Origin: Sphingomonas sp. CFBP 8760
Lineage (GTDB): Bacteria > Pseudomonadota > Alphaproteobacteria > Sphingomonadales > Sphingomonadaceae
NCBI RefSeq assembly: GCF_014841615.1
Contig: NZ_JACYUG010000010.1
Span: 1 to 64,000, forward strand
Direction: 5' to 3'
DNA length: 64,000 nucleotides
Part shown: positions 1-9,136 of the stretch, piece by piece
How positions within the stretch are numbered: position 1 is the stretch's first letter
Layout of the letters: every line of letters begins with the position of its first letter
Made by a program: the position numbers and the translations under genes
Notes under the pieces: model-generated
Database searches by the model: none
The model's input: the letters and a program-made list of their open reading frames with translations, nothing else
Told to the model about the DNA's origin: nothing

Positions 1-63
1 ACTACTTCAGCTCCTGCGGCTATGATCCGGACTGAATGGAATCCGCTCTAATGTCATCCCGCT

Positions 64-765
64 TTAGGGCCGGGCCGGCTCGCGTTCCAGCGCGTTCATC
101 GCGGCGTGGACGCGCGCCTCGGCTTCCTCGCGGGGCAGGCCGGGGGGGACGGGGGCGCCGAAACGCAACGTCGCCACCCCCGGCCGCTTCAGCCCGCGCC
201 GGGGCCAGAGCAGGCCGATATCGGTGGCGATCGGCACGGTCGGCAGCTTCAGCATCCGGTAGAGACCGGCGAAGCCGGGCTTGAGCGGCGGGCTTTCGCC
301 GGGATCGACCCGGGTGCCTTCGGGAAAGATCAGGATCGAGCGGCCTTCGGCGCGGGCGGCGGTGGCGTCGCGCATCATCGATCGCATCGCCTGCGCCGAT
401 GCCTCGCGGTTCACCACGATCGCGCCGTAGCGCCGCGCCGACCATCCCCAGAAGGGCAGGCGGGCCAGTTCCTCCTTCAGCACGATCGCCGGGCCGTCCA
501 GCCGGCTTTGCAGGTCCAGCGTCTCCCACATCGACTGGTGCTTGGCGGCGTAGAAGACCGGTCCGGCGGGGCGTTCCCCCTCCACCCGGATGCGGATGCC
601 CAGCAGCCAGCGCACCGTCCAGCCGTGGAACCGGGTCCAGAAGCTGGCGTGGCGGATCATCGCACGCCGCCCGAACGCCGCCGACAGCGGCGTGCTGAGC
701 ACGATCGGCACCGACAGGGTGTAGAAGACGACGGCGAACAGGATATTGCGAATGAGGACGATCAT
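64..765 (-). CDS. plsC: 1-acyl-sn-glycerol-3-phosphate acyltransferase (PlsC-like)
   Basis: Probable lysophosphatidic acid acyltransferase of 233 aa, making phosphatidic acid at the inner membrane. The N-terminus is hydrophobic (residues 3-25). The first acyltransferase motif reads KHQSMWE, with His76 followed by Glu81 where many family members have Asp; a later FPEGTR motif is the glycerophosphate-binding block. The start at 765 overlaps the upstream YdcF-like stop by 4 bp (ATGA); an in-frame ATG at 783 is possible but overlaps more. It is last in a run with the YdcF-like gene, ftsX and ftsE. The family assignment is firm; acyl-donor preference cannot be read. Confidence 0.88.
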   Translation of the reverse strand: MIVLIRNILFAVVFYTLSVPIVLSTPLSAAFGRRAMIRHASFWTRFHGWTVRWLLGIRIRVEGERPAGPVFYAAKHQSMWETLDLQSRLDGPAIVLKEELARLPFWGWSARRYGAIVVNREASAQAMRSMMRDATAARAEGRSILIFPEGTRVDPGESPPLKPGFAGLYRMLKLPTVPIATDIGLLWPRRGLKRPGVATLRFGAPVPPGLPREEAEARVHAAMNALEREPARP

Positions 766-1295
766 GATCCGATCCCCAGCCACAAGGCGACCCGGCGCAG
801 CAAGAATTTATTGTATTCGTTGACCAGCGTGCCGAGCCGCGGCGTGCCCGGCACCCCGTCGCCCAGCACGATGACATGGCTGCCCAGCACGGCGGCCAGC
901 TCCATCCGCGCGCGGGGCAGATGCCAGTCCGAGGTGACCAGCCGCACGATGCGGTAGTCGTGCCTGCGGACCCAGGCGGCGGTCTCCTCCGCATTGGACC
1001 GGGTGTCGACCGCCTCCGCGCCCAGATCGATGCAGCAGGCGAACAGGGCGCGCGGCACCTGATAGGTATGGGCGAGATCGCGGGGCCGCACCCCCGGCCC
1101 GACCCCGGTGACGAGCATCCGCCGCGCCTGGTGCGCCTGCAACATCGCAAGGCCGCGATCGATGCGGCCCGGCCCGCCGGTGGGGACGACGATCGCATCG
1201 CTGGTGTTGTTCTCCAGCGGGCCGGGCAGCGACACGGTGAAGGCGACGAACCCGAAGCACCAGCCGAGCACCAGCAGGGACAGCAAGCGCAGCAT
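762..1295 (-). CDS. YdcF-family (DUF218) membrane protein
   Basis: A 177-aa protein with one N-terminal transmembrane helix (about residues 2-21) and a DUF218 domain. Conserved pieces are SDAIVVPTGG near residue 32, TRSNAEET near 98 and TSDWHLPRA near 121. DUF218 proteins such as YdcF and SanA are linked to envelope functions, but no reaction is established here. The ATG at 1295 shares one base with the ftsX stop (TGATG), which supports this start over longer readings. It sits between ftsX and plsC in a tightly packed run. Confidence 0.82.
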   Translation of the reverse strand: MLRLLSLLVLGWCFGFVAFTVSLPGPLENNTSDAIVVPTGGPGRIDRGLAMLQAHQARRMLVTGVGPGVRPRDLAHTYQVPRALFACCIDLGAEAVDTRSNAEETAAWVRRHDYRIVRLVTSDWHLPRARMELAAVLGSHVIVLGDGVPGTPRLGTLVNEYNKFLLRRVALWLGIGS

Positions 1296-2149
1296 CACGC
1301 CAGCCGCCCCAGCATGGCGGCCACCGCACGCCAGGCCGCCGCGATCGCCAGCGCCGCCAGCGCGACCGGCAGCACGGCCAGCACCGCCCAGTCGCGCGGG
1401 GCCAGCGCGGCACCGGCGATTAGGTCCGACCCCAGCGTGGCGACCGCGGCGTCGACCGGCACCAGGATCGCGAGCGCACCGATGCCGCCGATCGCCGCCC
1501 CCGCCAGCACCGTGCCCACGATCCGCCACCGGAACGGGGCCGCCAGCTGGCGATCGGTGGCGCCGAGCGCGTGGATCACCGCGATCGCATCATGCCGGCG
1601 CAGCAGGGCGTGCCGCATGGCCCGGCCGGCGATCACGGGGATCGCCGCCGCCGGGAGCAGCACAAGCGCGGCGGCGACCCACTGCAACCGGCGCAGCAGC
1701 CCGGCGACGGGGGCCAGCCAGCGATCGGCGCGGTCGATCCGGATCACCGCGACCGCGCCGCGCAGCCGGCGCTCGATCGCGGGCAGGGCGGCGGCATCGT
1801 CCAGATCGACATCGATCATGGCGGGGATCAGGGCGGCGATCGGCAGCCCGGCGCCGTCCTCCCCCAGCCAGGGCCGCAACAGCCGCCGCAGCGTGGCGGG
1901 ATCGACCGGGGTGGCACGCACGACGCCCGGCGTGGCATGCAGCAGGCCGAGCGCGCGACCGGCGACGGCGGCGGGCACCTGCACCGTCAGCCGGGCGCCC
2001 TGCTGACGGTCGAGCGTGCGGGCGCTGCCGGCGACGCCCAGCCCGAACGCGGTGGCGACGATCGCCACGAAGACGAGCATCGCCAGCAACGCCGCGAGGG
2101 CGCGGTCGCCGCGCGCCTCGGTGGGAAACCACGCGGGTCCCGGCGTCAT
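1295..2149 (-). CDS. ftsX: FtsX-like cell-division ABC permease
   Basis: A 284-aa integral membrane protein with the FtsX layout: a first helix near residues 23-43, a periplasmic region, then three more helices (about 165-190, 215-240 and 255-280). In other bacteria FtsX partners FtsE and controls peptidoglycan hydrolases at the septum. It overlaps the ftsE stop by 4 bp, so the two are co-translated. Sequence conservation of FtsX is low in alphaproteobacteria, so the call rests on topology plus the adjacent ftsE. Confidence 0.85.
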   Translation of the reverse strand: MTPGPAWFPTEARGDRALAALLAMLVFVAIVATAFGLGVAGSARTLDRQQGARLTVQVPAAVAGRALGLLHATPGVVRATPVDPATLRRLLRPWLGEDGAGLPIAALIPAMIDVDLDDAAALPAIERRLRGAVAVIRIDRADRWLAPVAGLLRRLQWVAAALVLLPAAAIPVIAGRAMRHALLRRHDAIAVIHALGATDRQLAAPFRWRIVGTVLAGAAIGGIGALAILVPVDAAVATLGSDLIAGAALAPRDWAVLAVLPVALAALAIAAAWRAVAAMLGRLA

Positions 2150-2967
2150 GCCGGCACCGGCGCGGCGGGATCGGGGATGGCGGCAGGCGGCCGGGCGGCG
2201 GGATCGTGCAGCCGCCCCCGGTCCAGCCGCAGCATCCGTGCGCGCGGCAGGCGGGTGAACAGCCGGCTGTCATGCGTCGCCATCACGACCGTGGTGGCAT
2301 CATCGCCCAAGGTGCCGAGCAGGACCAGCAACCGGTCCGCGGCGGCGGGATCGACCATGCCGGCCGGCTCGTCCGCGACGACCAGCGCGGGGCGGGCGAC
2401 GAAGGCGCGGGCGATCGCCACCTGCTGCCGCGCCCCCGCCGACAGGGTGGCGGGCAAGGCATGGGCCCGGTCGGCCATGTCGATCCGCGCGAGCATCCCC
2501 GCCACCGCGCGGTCGATCTCGTCCGGGGGGAGGCCGGCGACCCGCAGCGGCAGCGCGACGTTCTGGGCCACCGACAGGTGGGGCAGCAGCCGGCCGTCGC
2601 GGTGGACCATGCCGATGCGGCGGCGCAACGCCGGCAACCGCGCGCGCGGCAGCGCCGTCACCTCCTCGCCGAACAGGTGCAGCGTGCCGCGGGTCGGCCG
2701 GCGAACCAGGCCGAGCAGGTCGAGAAACGAGGTCTTGCCCGCGCCGCCGGGGCCGGTGAGCAGATAGAAGACGCCGGCGTGGAGCGAGACGGTGATGTCG
2801 GCCAGCACCTCGGGCGCGGTGTCGCTGTCGGGATCGTCCGGGGCGACCATGGCCGGCACCGGCCCCGGCACTGGCACCGACATCGGCCCCGGCTGGGCGC
2901 CGGGCGCCGGTTCCGTACCCGTCGCATGGCGCAGGCCGACATTCTCGAACTGCACGATCGTCGTCAT
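2146..2967 (-). CDS. ftsE: FtsE-like ABC ATP-binding protein with Pro-rich insert
   Basis: ATPase partner of FtsX, 273 aa from the ATG at 2967 (an ATG at 2988 would add seven residues). Visible motifs are Walker A GPGGAGKTS, Walker B ending VVADEP, and a degenerate ABC signature, LSAGARQQ, in place of the usual LSGGEQQR. The oddity is a Pro/Gly/Val-rich stretch of about 35 residues (roughly 15-50) inserted before the conserved PEVLADI segment, where typical FtsE has only a few residues. The gene is divergent from the zinc-ribbon gene, with an intergenic region of about 140 bp. Confidence 0.85.
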   Translation of the reverse strand: MTTIVQFENVGLRHATGTEPAPGAQPGPMSVPVPGPVPAMVAPDDPDSDTAPEVLADITVSLHAGVFYLLTGPGGAGKTSFLDLLGLVRRPTRGTLHLFGEEVTALPRARLPALRRRIGMVHRDGRLLPHLSVAQNVALPLRVAGLPPDEIDRAVAGMLARIDMADRAHALPATLSAGARQQVAIARAFVARPALVVADEPAGMVDPAAADRLLVLLGTLGDDATTVVMATHDSRLFTRLPRARMLRLDRGRLHDPAARPPAAIPDPAAPVPA

Positions 2968-3004
2968 GGATGGCACCAGCCTTCGCACGGGCGGGGCCGC
3001 GCTT

Positions 3005-3031
3005 CAAGCATGGCGGCGCGCTTGATGCTTG
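3005..3031. promoter_or_regulatory. Inverted repeat between ftsE and zinc-ribbon gene
   Basis: CAAGCAT at 3005-3011 is mirrored by ATGCTTG at 3025-3031, in the divergent intergenic region. It could be an operator or an RNA hairpin. No regulator is indicated and the match could be chance. Confidence 0.22.
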
Positions 3032-3109
3032 CCACGCGCCGAGGCCGCGTGGCACATCATGGCGCGAACGGCCATCATGGCCCCTTCCGTGAGCCATGCA
3101 CCCCGCCCG

Positions 3110-3907
3110 ATGATCCTCGAATGTCCCGAATGCAGCACCCGTTATCTGGTGCCGGATGCCGCGATCGGCCTGGAAGGGCGGACCGTGCGCTGCGCCAGCT
3201 GCCGGCACAGCTGGTTCCAGGCGCTGCCCGACACCGAACTGGAACTGGGCGCGGACCATGTGCTGCCGCCGTCCGATGCCGCCCCGCCCGAGCCGGAGCC
3301 CGGCCCGGCCGCCCCCGCCACCGTGGTGCCGACGATGGGGCCGGCAACCGGGAACGCCATCGGGAATGCCATCGGAAACGGGGACTGGGACGATACCGGG
3401 GCGGCGTCGCGCGGCGGGCGGGTCGCGGCGGGCAGCGCATCGGGTTCCTATCCGCTGCCGGTGGCGGTGCCGCAGCGGCGGCGACGGCGCCCGGCGCGAC
3501 GCTGGGCGATCCTGGCGGTGCTGGCCGGGCTGGCGATGGTGGCGGCGGTGGCGGCGATCCTGTGGACGGGGGCGCCGGGCCTCGCCTCGCAATTCGGCCT
3601 GTCATTCGGGCCGGGGGAATCGCCGCTGCGGCTGCGCGACAATCCGATCGAGCGGCGCGAGCTGGAGAACGGATCGGAACTGTTCGCGGTGAGCGGGCAG
3701 GTGCTCAACCCCTCCACCACGCTGCAACGCATCCCCGATATCCGCGCGGAACTGCGCGATGCGGAGGGCAAGCTGGTCTATAGCTGGACGATCACGCCGG
3801 AACGGCGGACGCTGGCGCCGGGCGGGGCGATCGACTTCAATTCCGCCAAACTGGACGTACCGGCCACGTCGCGACGGCTGGAACTGAGCTTCGCGGGCGA
3901 GAACTGA
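3110..3907 (+). CDS. MJ0042-type zinc-ribbon membrane protein
   Basis: A 265-aa protein starting with a compact zinc ribbon: Cys5-x2-Cys8 and Cys28-x2-Cys31 (the MJ0042 pattern). A Pro/Ala-rich linker follows, then one transmembrane helix (about residues 133-153) and a C-terminal domain of about 100 aa resembling DUF3426 (LRLRDNP and the block after it). Such proteins are common next to ftsEX in sphingomonads and their function is unknown. The start at 3110 was chosen because the Cys motif follows at once; an in-frame ATG at 3029 would add 27 unconserved residues. Confidence 0.85.
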   Translation: MILECPECSTRYLVPDAAIGLEGRTVRCASCRHSWFQALPDTELELGADHVLPPSDAAPPEPEPGPAAPATVVPTMGPATGNAIGNAIGNGDWDDTGAASRGGRVAAGSASGSYPLPVAVPQRRRRRPARRWAILAVLAGLAMVAAVAAILWTGAPGLASQFGLSFGPGESPLRLRDNPIERRELENGSELFAVSGQVLNPSTTLQRIPDIRAELRDAEGKLVYSWTITPERRTLAPGGAIDFNSAKLDVPATSRRLELSFAGEN

Positions 3908-4028
3908 GCAGGGGCGAACGCGGATAATATGGCACGGTTTCGCCGATCGGGCATTGCCGGGCCGGATACCCTCTGCTAGGGGCGCTCGCCTACCGGCCGC
4001 CGGGTTTCATCCGGCGTGCATGACATGG

Positions 4029-4115
4029 GCGGCCATGGCGGAATTGGTAGACGCGCAACGTTGAGGTCGTTGTGGGCGAAAGCCCGTGGAAGTTCGAGTC
4101 TTCTTGGCCGCACCA
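4029..4115 (+). tRNA. tRNA-Leu (GAG)
   Basis: An 87-nt type II tRNA. Acceptor arm GCGGCCA (4029-4035) pairs with TGGCCGC (4105-4111), followed by discriminator A and an encoded CCA. The anticodon stem is CAACG/CGTTG with loop TTGAGGT, giving anticodon GAG. The long variable arm (GTGGGC, GAAA loop, GCCCGT) and the TTCGAGTC T-loop fit tRNA-Leu, which reads CUC and CUU codons. Confidence 0.97.
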
Positions 4116-4316
4116 TTCTCTTCCCCATCCGTATGAGTCGGTTCCCGTGCGGGGTATGACGGGCAAAATCGCTGATTTCGCTTCGATGCGACCATAGCGG
4201 TTCTTTCTTACCTACAATCACTCTCATCAATGGCTGACAGGATGGGGTGTTCGACGGGACCGGTAAGGGCCGGTACGCGCATGATCCATCCGTGTCGTGA
4301 TGGTAAGGATCATGTG

Positions 4317-5726
4317 ATGGACTGGTTTACCCGGGTTGCACCGATCAGGCAGAAGATGGCGATCGTCGTGATGACGATGGTGGCATCGGTTGCGGCGACG
4401 GCACTGATCGGACTGGGATCGGCGCTGGCAGGATATCCCTGGGCCGGATTCGCGGCGGCGCTGGTGCTGACGGCGATCGTCGCGGTCGCCGGCATGGCGA
4501 TGCGTCGGGGCGTGTGCGACCCCTATGTCGGCACCGTCGTGCGCATGGAGGGGCTCGCCGCGGGCGATCTGGCATCGCCGATCGAGTTCACCGAATATCG
4601 CGACTGCGTCGGCCGGATGACCAAGGCGATGTTCACTTTCCGCGACACCGCGGTCGCCAATCAGGCCCATGCGAAGGCGCAGGCGGCGATCGTGACGCTG
4701 CTGGGCGAGCATCTCGGCCAGTTGCACAGTGGCGATCTGACGACGCGGATCGAGGTCGATCTGCCGACCGACTATGCGGTCCTGAAAGCCAACTTCAACG
4801 ACGCGGTCGTCGCGATCCGCGACCTGATCGGCGCGGTGTCGGAAAGCGCGACCGCGATCCGTACCGGCTCCGGCGAGATCGCGCAGGCGTCCGAAGACCT
4901 GGCGCGGCGGACCGAAAGCAACGCCGCCTCGCTGGAGGAGACCGCTGCATCGGTGACGCAGATGGACGGCCGCCTGCGCGCTTCGGCGGTGGCGGCGACA
5001 CGGACGGTGGAACGCGCCGATCAGGCGATCGCCACGGTCGGTGGCGGCCGCGCGGTGGCGGACGAGGCGGTGCAGGCGATGGGCCGGGTGTCGGACAGCG
5101 CCAAGGGCATCGACTCGGTGATCGAGGGTCTCGACAAGATCGCGTTCCAGACGCGGGTGCTGGCGATGAACGCCGCGGTCGAAGCGGGCCGGGCGGCGGA
5201 TGCCGGTCGTGGCTTCGCGGTGGTGGCCGATCTGGTGTCGGCACTGGCGATGCGCGCCGAAGAGGAAGCCAAGCGCGCGCGTGACCAGCTGACGGTGACG
5301 CAGACCGATATCGTCACCGCGGTCGAGGCCGTCACCAAGGTCGACGGCGCGCTCGCCAACATCTCGGGCGACGTGGCGCAGGTGCACGAACTGCTGGCGA
5401 CGATGGCGGCGGACAATCAGGCGCAGTCGGCCGCGATCACGGAGATATCCTCGGCGATCGGGACCATGGACCAGTCGACCCAGCAGAACGCCGCGATGGT
5501 CGAGCAAACCTCGGCCGCCGCGCGCAATCTGGCGGGCGAGGTCACCCATCTGTCGGAACAGGCCAATCGCTTCAAGATCGGCGAGTCCGCCGCCCCGCAT
5601 CGCCCGGCCACCCCGGCACGGCCATCGATGGCGCAGAAGATCGCCTATGCCTCGCCCGTCCGGCCGCTGCCCGCCGCCGCCATCCCGGCGATGGTCCGCT
5701 CCGAGGACGACTGGAACGAGTTCTGA
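4317..5726 (+). CDS. Methyl-accepting chemotaxis protein without a periplasmic domain
   Basis: A 469-aa chemoreceptor. Two closely spaced hydrophobic helices (about residues 12-32 and 36-58) leave almost no periplasmic loop, so no external ligand domain exists. A HAMP-like segment follows (GLAAGDL...EFTEYRD), then the long coiled-coil signalling domain with the hairpin tip (IAFQTRVLAMNAAVEA, residues about 277-292). The last five residues are DWNEF, like the NWETF-type tether that binds CheR/CheB. The start at 4317 has TAAGGAT eight bases upstream. No che genes are nearby, so this is an orphan receptor, probably sensing a cytoplasmic or membrane-state signal (inference). Confidence 0.9.
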   Translation: MDWFTRVAPIRQKMAIVVMTMVASVAATALIGLGSALAGYPWAGFAAALVLTAIVAVAGMAMRRGVCDPYVGTVVRMEGLAAGDLASPIEFTEYRDCVGRMTKAMFTFRDTAVANQAHAKAQAAIVTLLGEHLGQLHSGDLTTRIEVDLPTDYAVLKANFNDAVVAIRDLIGAVSESATAIRTGSGEIAQASEDLARRTESNAASLEETAASVTQMDGRLRASAVAATRTVERADQAIATVGGGRAVADEAVQAMGRVSDSAKGIDSVIEGLDKIAFQTRVLAMNAAVEAGRAADAGRGFAVVADLVSALAMRAEEEAKRARDQLTVTQTDIVTAVEAVTKVDGALANISGDVAQVHELLATMAADNQAQSAAITEISSAIGTMDQSTQQNAAMVEQTSAAARNLAGEVTHLSEQANRFKIGESAAPHRPATPARPSMAQKIAYASPVRPLPAAAIPAMVRSEDDWNEF

Positions 5727-5732
5727 CGACGC

Positions 5733-5767
5733 GGGAGCACCGGCGGATCAGGTCCGCCGGTGCTCCC
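5733..5767. terminator. Bidirectional terminator hairpin (MCP / nhaA)
   Basis: A perfect 15-bp stem, GGGAGCACCGGCGGA against TCCGCCGGTGCTCCC, with a 5-nt loop lies between the convergent chemoreceptor gene and nhaA. The right arm covers the last codons of nhaA. There is no clear T run on either side, but the stem strength and position fit a shared terminator. Confidence 0.7.
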
Positions 5768-6959
5768 CTTCGCCGGTCCCGTTACTGGTCCCGTTACTGG
5801 CCCCATCACTGGCGGCACGGCGCAGCAGGAGATAGCCGCAGCCCGCCGCCAGCAGCGATCCCGCCAGCACCCCCAGCTTCACCCGGTCGCCGAGCAGCGG
5901 GTCGCCGGGAAAGGCGAGCTGGCCGATGAACAGGCTCATCGTGAAGCCGATGCCGCCGAGCAGGGCGATGCCGTGAACCTGCCGCCACGATGCGCCGTCC
6001 GGTCGGGGCGCGAGGTCGAACCGGTCGGCCAGCCAGATGCTGCCCATGATCCCCACCTGCTTGCCGACGAACAACCCGGCCGCGATGCCCAGCACCAGCG
6101 GTTCGGCAAAGGTCGCCAGCCCGATCCCGCCCAGCGTGACGCCGGCATTGGCGAAGGCGAACAGCGGCACCACCACGAACGCGATCCACGGCTCCAGCGC
6201 ATGTTCCAGCCTGACGAGCGGCGACCGGCCGCCGTCCCGGTCGGACAGCGGGATCGCGAACGCCGCCAGCACGCCGGCGACGGTGGCATGGATGCCCGAT
6301 CGCAGCACGCAGACCCACAGCAACGCGGCGAGCAGCAGATAGGGCGTCAGCGTGGTGACGCCGCGCCGGTTGAGCGCCACCATCAGCGCCAGTAACCCCG
6401 CCGCCGCCGCGAGGGCGAACGCATCGAGCCCATGGCTATAGGCCAGCGCGATGATCGCGACCGCGCCCATGTCGTCGACCACCGCGACCGCCGTCAGGAA
6501 GACCTTGAGCGACGCCGGCACGCGCGGGCCGAGCAGCGCCATCACCCCGACCGCAAAGGCGATGTCGGTCGCCGCCGGGATCGCCCAGCCGCGCGCCAGC
6601 CCCGGCGTGCCGCCCGCGATCGCCAGATAGACCAAAGCCGGCACCGCCATCCCCGCCGCCGCCGCGATGAACGGCAGCGTCCGGGCCGCCGGGGTGGCGA
6701 GGCGCCCGACCAGCAGTTCGCGCTTGATCTCCAGCCCGACCAGCAGGAAGAACAGCGCCATCGCGCCGTCGTCGATCCACTGGTGGATCGTCAGCGGCCC
6801 GGCCGGGGCGTGGAGTAGCGCGGCATAGCCCGCCATCGTCGCGGACAGGTTGGCGGCGATCATCGCCAGCACCGCCGCCACGATCAGCACGATCCCGCCC
6901 GCCGCCTCGCCTTTGAGGAGCCTGCGCAGGGACGGGGCGGGGCGCGGCAGCGGGATCAA
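5748..6959 (-). CDS. nhaA: Na+/H+ antiporter NhaA
   Basis: A 403-aa inner-membrane antiporter exchanging Na+ or Li+ for protons, important at high pH or salt. Family pieces visible include [19 protein letters not shown] near residue 65, [17 protein letters not shown] near 135 (the paired Asp region sits just after, in VAVVDDMGA) and [15 protein letters not shown] near the C-terminus. The only start that fits is TTG at 6959, which overlaps the lysK stop as TTGA; there is no ATG before the conserved LLKGEAAGG segment. It is therefore likely translationally coupled to lysK. Confidence 0.9.
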   Translation of the reverse strand: MIPLPRPAPSLRRLLKGEAAGGIVLIVAAVLAMIAANLSATMAGYAALLHAPAGPLTIHQWIDDGAMALFFLLVGLEIKRELLVGRLATPAARTLPFIAAAAGMAVPALVYLAIAGGTPGLARGWAIPAATDIAFAVGVMALLGPRVPASLKVFLTAVAVVDDMGAVAIIALAYSHGLDAFALAAAAGLLALMVALNRRGVTTLTPYLLLAALLWVCVLRSGIHATVAGVLAAFAIPLSDRDGGRSPLVRLEHALEPWIAFVVVPLFAFANAGVTLGGIGLATFAEPLVLGIAAGLFVGKQVGIMGSIWLADRFDLAPRPDGASWRQVHGIALLGGIGFTMSLFIGQLAFPGDPLLGDRVKLGVLAGSLLAAGCGYLLLRRAASDGASNGTSNGTGEGEHRRT

Positions 6960-8566
6960 TCCGCCTTCGCCAGTGCTTCGGCGATCAGTCGGCGCGAATT
7001 GTCGATGCCGTAAAGCGCGAAGAAGCTGCCCATGCGCGGCCCCTGTTCCGATCCCAGCAGCGTTTCGTACAACACCCTGAACCAGTCGCGCAGCGCCTCC
7101 TTGCCGTAATGCGCCTTGCCGATCTCGTAGACGTGGTTCTGCAGCGTGACGGCGGGGTCCTCGCCCTCGCGCGCGGTGCCGTCCTCGCTGGCCAGCGCCG
7201 CGTCCAGGTCGCGCAGCGCCTGCGCCTCCGATGCGGTCGGCGCGCGGCGGTTGAGCGTCGGTGCGACGAAATCGCGGCCATAGGCGACGGCATAGCCGAT
7301 CAGCTTGTCGAGCGCGGGGTGGGTTTCCGTCGACAGGGCGGGATCGTAGCGATGCAGGAACGCCCACATCGTATCGCGATCGCCGACGCCGGGCAGGCTG
7401 GCGAGATTGAGCAGCAGGCCGAAGGTCACCGGCAACGTCTCGTCCGGCACCTTGCCGTCATGGATGTGGTGGACGGGGTTGCCCAGCCGCTGCTTCAAGT
7501 CCTGCCCCGCATAATTGCCCCGGAACTGCCAATATTCGTCCACCGCGCGCGGGATCACGCCCATGTGGAGCTGCTTGGCCTTCTTGGGTTCGCGATACGC
7601 GTAGAAGGCGAGGCTTTCGTCCGGGCCATAGGTCAGCCACTGGTCGATCGACAGGCCGTTGCCCTTCGACTTCGAGATCTTCTGGCCGTGTTCGTCGAGG
7701 AACATCTCGTAGTTGAACCCCTCGGGCGGGCGGCCGCCGAGCACGCGGGCGATCTTCGACGACTGCGTCACCGAATCGATCAGGTCCTTGCCCGCCATCT
7801 CGTAATCGACGCCCAGCGCGACCCAGCGCATCGCCCAGTCGACCTTCCATTGCAGCTTGGACAGGCCGCCCAGCGCGGACTGGACGATGCGTTCGCCATC
7901 GTCGTCGGTGAAGGCGATCGTGCCGGCGTCCGCATCCAGCACCTCGACGGGTACCTGCAACACGATGCCGGTCTTCGGGCTGATCGGCAGGACGGGCGAA
8001 TAGGTCTCGCGCCGTTCCGCGCGCAGCGTCGGCAGCATCACGTCCATGATGCCCTGGTAATGGCGCAGCACCAGCCGCAGCGCATCGTCGAACCGGCCGC
8101 CGGTGTAGTATTCGGTCGACGAGGCGAAGTCGTAGTCGAAGCCGAACTGGTCGAGGAAGCTGCGCAGCCGGGCGTTGTTGTGCGCGGCGAAACTGTCATG
8201 GGTGCCGAACGGATCGGGGATCCGCGTCAGCGGCTTGCCGAGATGTGTCCGAAGCATGTCGCCGTTGGGCACGTTGTCGGGCACCTTGCGCAGGCCGTCC
8301 ATGTCGTCGCTGAACGCGATCAGCCGGGTCGGCTGGTCGCTGAGCGCGTGGAAGGCGTTGCGGACCATGGTGGTGCGCAGCACTTCGTTGAAGGTGCCGA
8401 TATGCGGCAGGCCGGAGGGGCCGTAGCCCGTCTCGAACAGGATCGGCGCGGGCGTGCCGTCGGTGGCGGGCTTGCCGTTCGGATAGCGCTTGAGAAGCTT
8501 GCGCGCCTCCTCGTAAGGCCATGCCTTGGAATCGTGGGCGGCGGTGCGCAGGTCTGGATCGGTCAT
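6956..8566 (-). CDS. lysK: Class I lysine--tRNA ligase
   Basis: A 536-aa LysRS of class I, the archaeal-type enzyme also used by most alphaproteobacteria, charging tRNA-Lys. The HIGH motif is HIGTF, near residue 59, and the KMSKS loop is ISKSKGNG, near residue 300. The length is normal. The start at 8566 follows a GC-rich leader; an in-frame ATG at 8605 adds 13 unconserved residues. Its stop overlaps the nhaA TTG start. No class II lysS is visible in the window. Confidence 0.95.
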   Translation of the reverse strand: MTDPDLRTAAHDSKAWPYEEARKLLKRYPNGKPATDGTPAPILFETGYGPSGLPHIGTFNEVLRTTMVRNAFHALSDQPTRLIAFSDDMDGLRKVPDNVPNGDMLRTHLGKPLTRIPDPFGTHDSFAAHNNARLRSFLDQFGFDYDFASSTEYYTGGRFDDALRLVLRHYQGIMDVMLPTLRAERRETYSPVLPISPKTGIVLQVPVEVLDADAGTIAFTDDDGERIVQSALGGLSKLQWKVDWAMRWVALGVDYEMAGKDLIDSVTQSSKIARVLGGRPPEGFNYEMFLDEHGQKISKSKGNGLSIDQWLTYGPDESLAFYAYREPKKAKQLHMGVIPRAVDEYWQFRGNYAGQDLKQRLGNPVHHIHDGKVPDETLPVTFGLLLNLASLPGVGDRDTMWAFLHRYDPALSTETHPALDKLIGYAVAYGRDFVAPTLNRRAPTASEAQALRDLDAALASEDGTAREGEDPAVTLQNHVYEIGKAHYGKEALRDWFRVLYETLLGSEQGPRMGSFFALYGIDNSRRLIAEALAKAD

Positions 8567-8699
8567 GATGCCCCTGCCTCTGCCGCCTTGGGGACCGAAG
8601 CGCAAATCCGCCGAAAATTATTTCAACGGGTGGGAACCAATGTCGCCGCCGGGATTTGGTACCTCTTGGTTTTCCGGCCATTCGGAACAGGGATACATT

Positions 8700-8972
8700 A
8701 TGATGAAGAAGACGTTCGCTCTCGGTATCGCAGCCGGCCTGATTTCGCTGTCCGCCTGCAACACGAGCCCCACCGAACAGGCGGCGGACAATATCGAGTC
8801 GAACACCGAGGCGGTCGCCGACAACCTCGAAGAGGCGGCGGACAACGCCACCACCGACGCTGGCGAGGACGCGCTCGAGAACCAGGCGGATGCCGTGCGC
8901 GCGACCGGCCAGAATCAGGCAGAGGACATGCGCACCAACGATCCGGACACCAACCTGTCGAACGGTCTCTGA
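8700..8972 (+). CDS. Small acidic lipoprotein, function unknown
   Basis: A 90-aa predicted lipoprotein. A lysine start (MMKKTF) and hydrophobic core lead to the lipobox LSAC, lipidating Cys20. The mature part is short and acidic, rich in Ala, Asp, Glu and Asn, with entericidin-like repeats of the type ADNIE/ADNLEEAADN that suggest an amphipathic helix. Two ATGs in tandem (8700, 8703) are possible starts. It is monocistronic: divergent from lysK and closed by a strong terminator. The precise role is unknown. Confidence 0.75.
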   Translation: MMKKTFALGIAAGLISLSACNTSPTEQAADNIESNTEAVADNLEEAADNATTDAGEDALENQADAVRATGQNQAEDMRTNDPDTNLSNGL

Positions 8973-9028
8973 TCCACGACGGTTACCGGTAAGATTCCGG
9001 CCGCTCCCAAGCGCGGCCCGGATCGGAA

Positions 9029-9058
9029 AGGCGCCCGGGGAAACCCGGGCGCCTTTTT
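9029..9058 (+). terminator. Rho-independent terminator after small lipoprotein
   Basis: Stem AGGCGCCCGGG (9029-9039) pairs perfectly with CCCGGGCGCCT (9044-9054) around a GAAA tetraloop and is followed by a T run, a textbook intrinsic terminator. Confidence 0.93.
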
Positions 9059-9136
9059 CGTTTGTGCCGGCGTCGTAATTCGGAAGCGTGTCGTAATTCG
9101 GTGGCGTATCGCTTTCGTTCCGCTCTACATGGCGGA

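Noticed and set aside
1108..3783. Very long plus-strand open frame opposite ftsX and ftsE
   Set aside because: Arg/Pro/Ala-rich translation with no domain; it mirrors real genes on the minus strand in GC-rich DNA.
3976..4230. Open frame on the minus strand across tRNA-Leu
   Set aside because: It is antisense to the tRNA and of a sort often wrongly annotated opposite tRNA-Leu genes.
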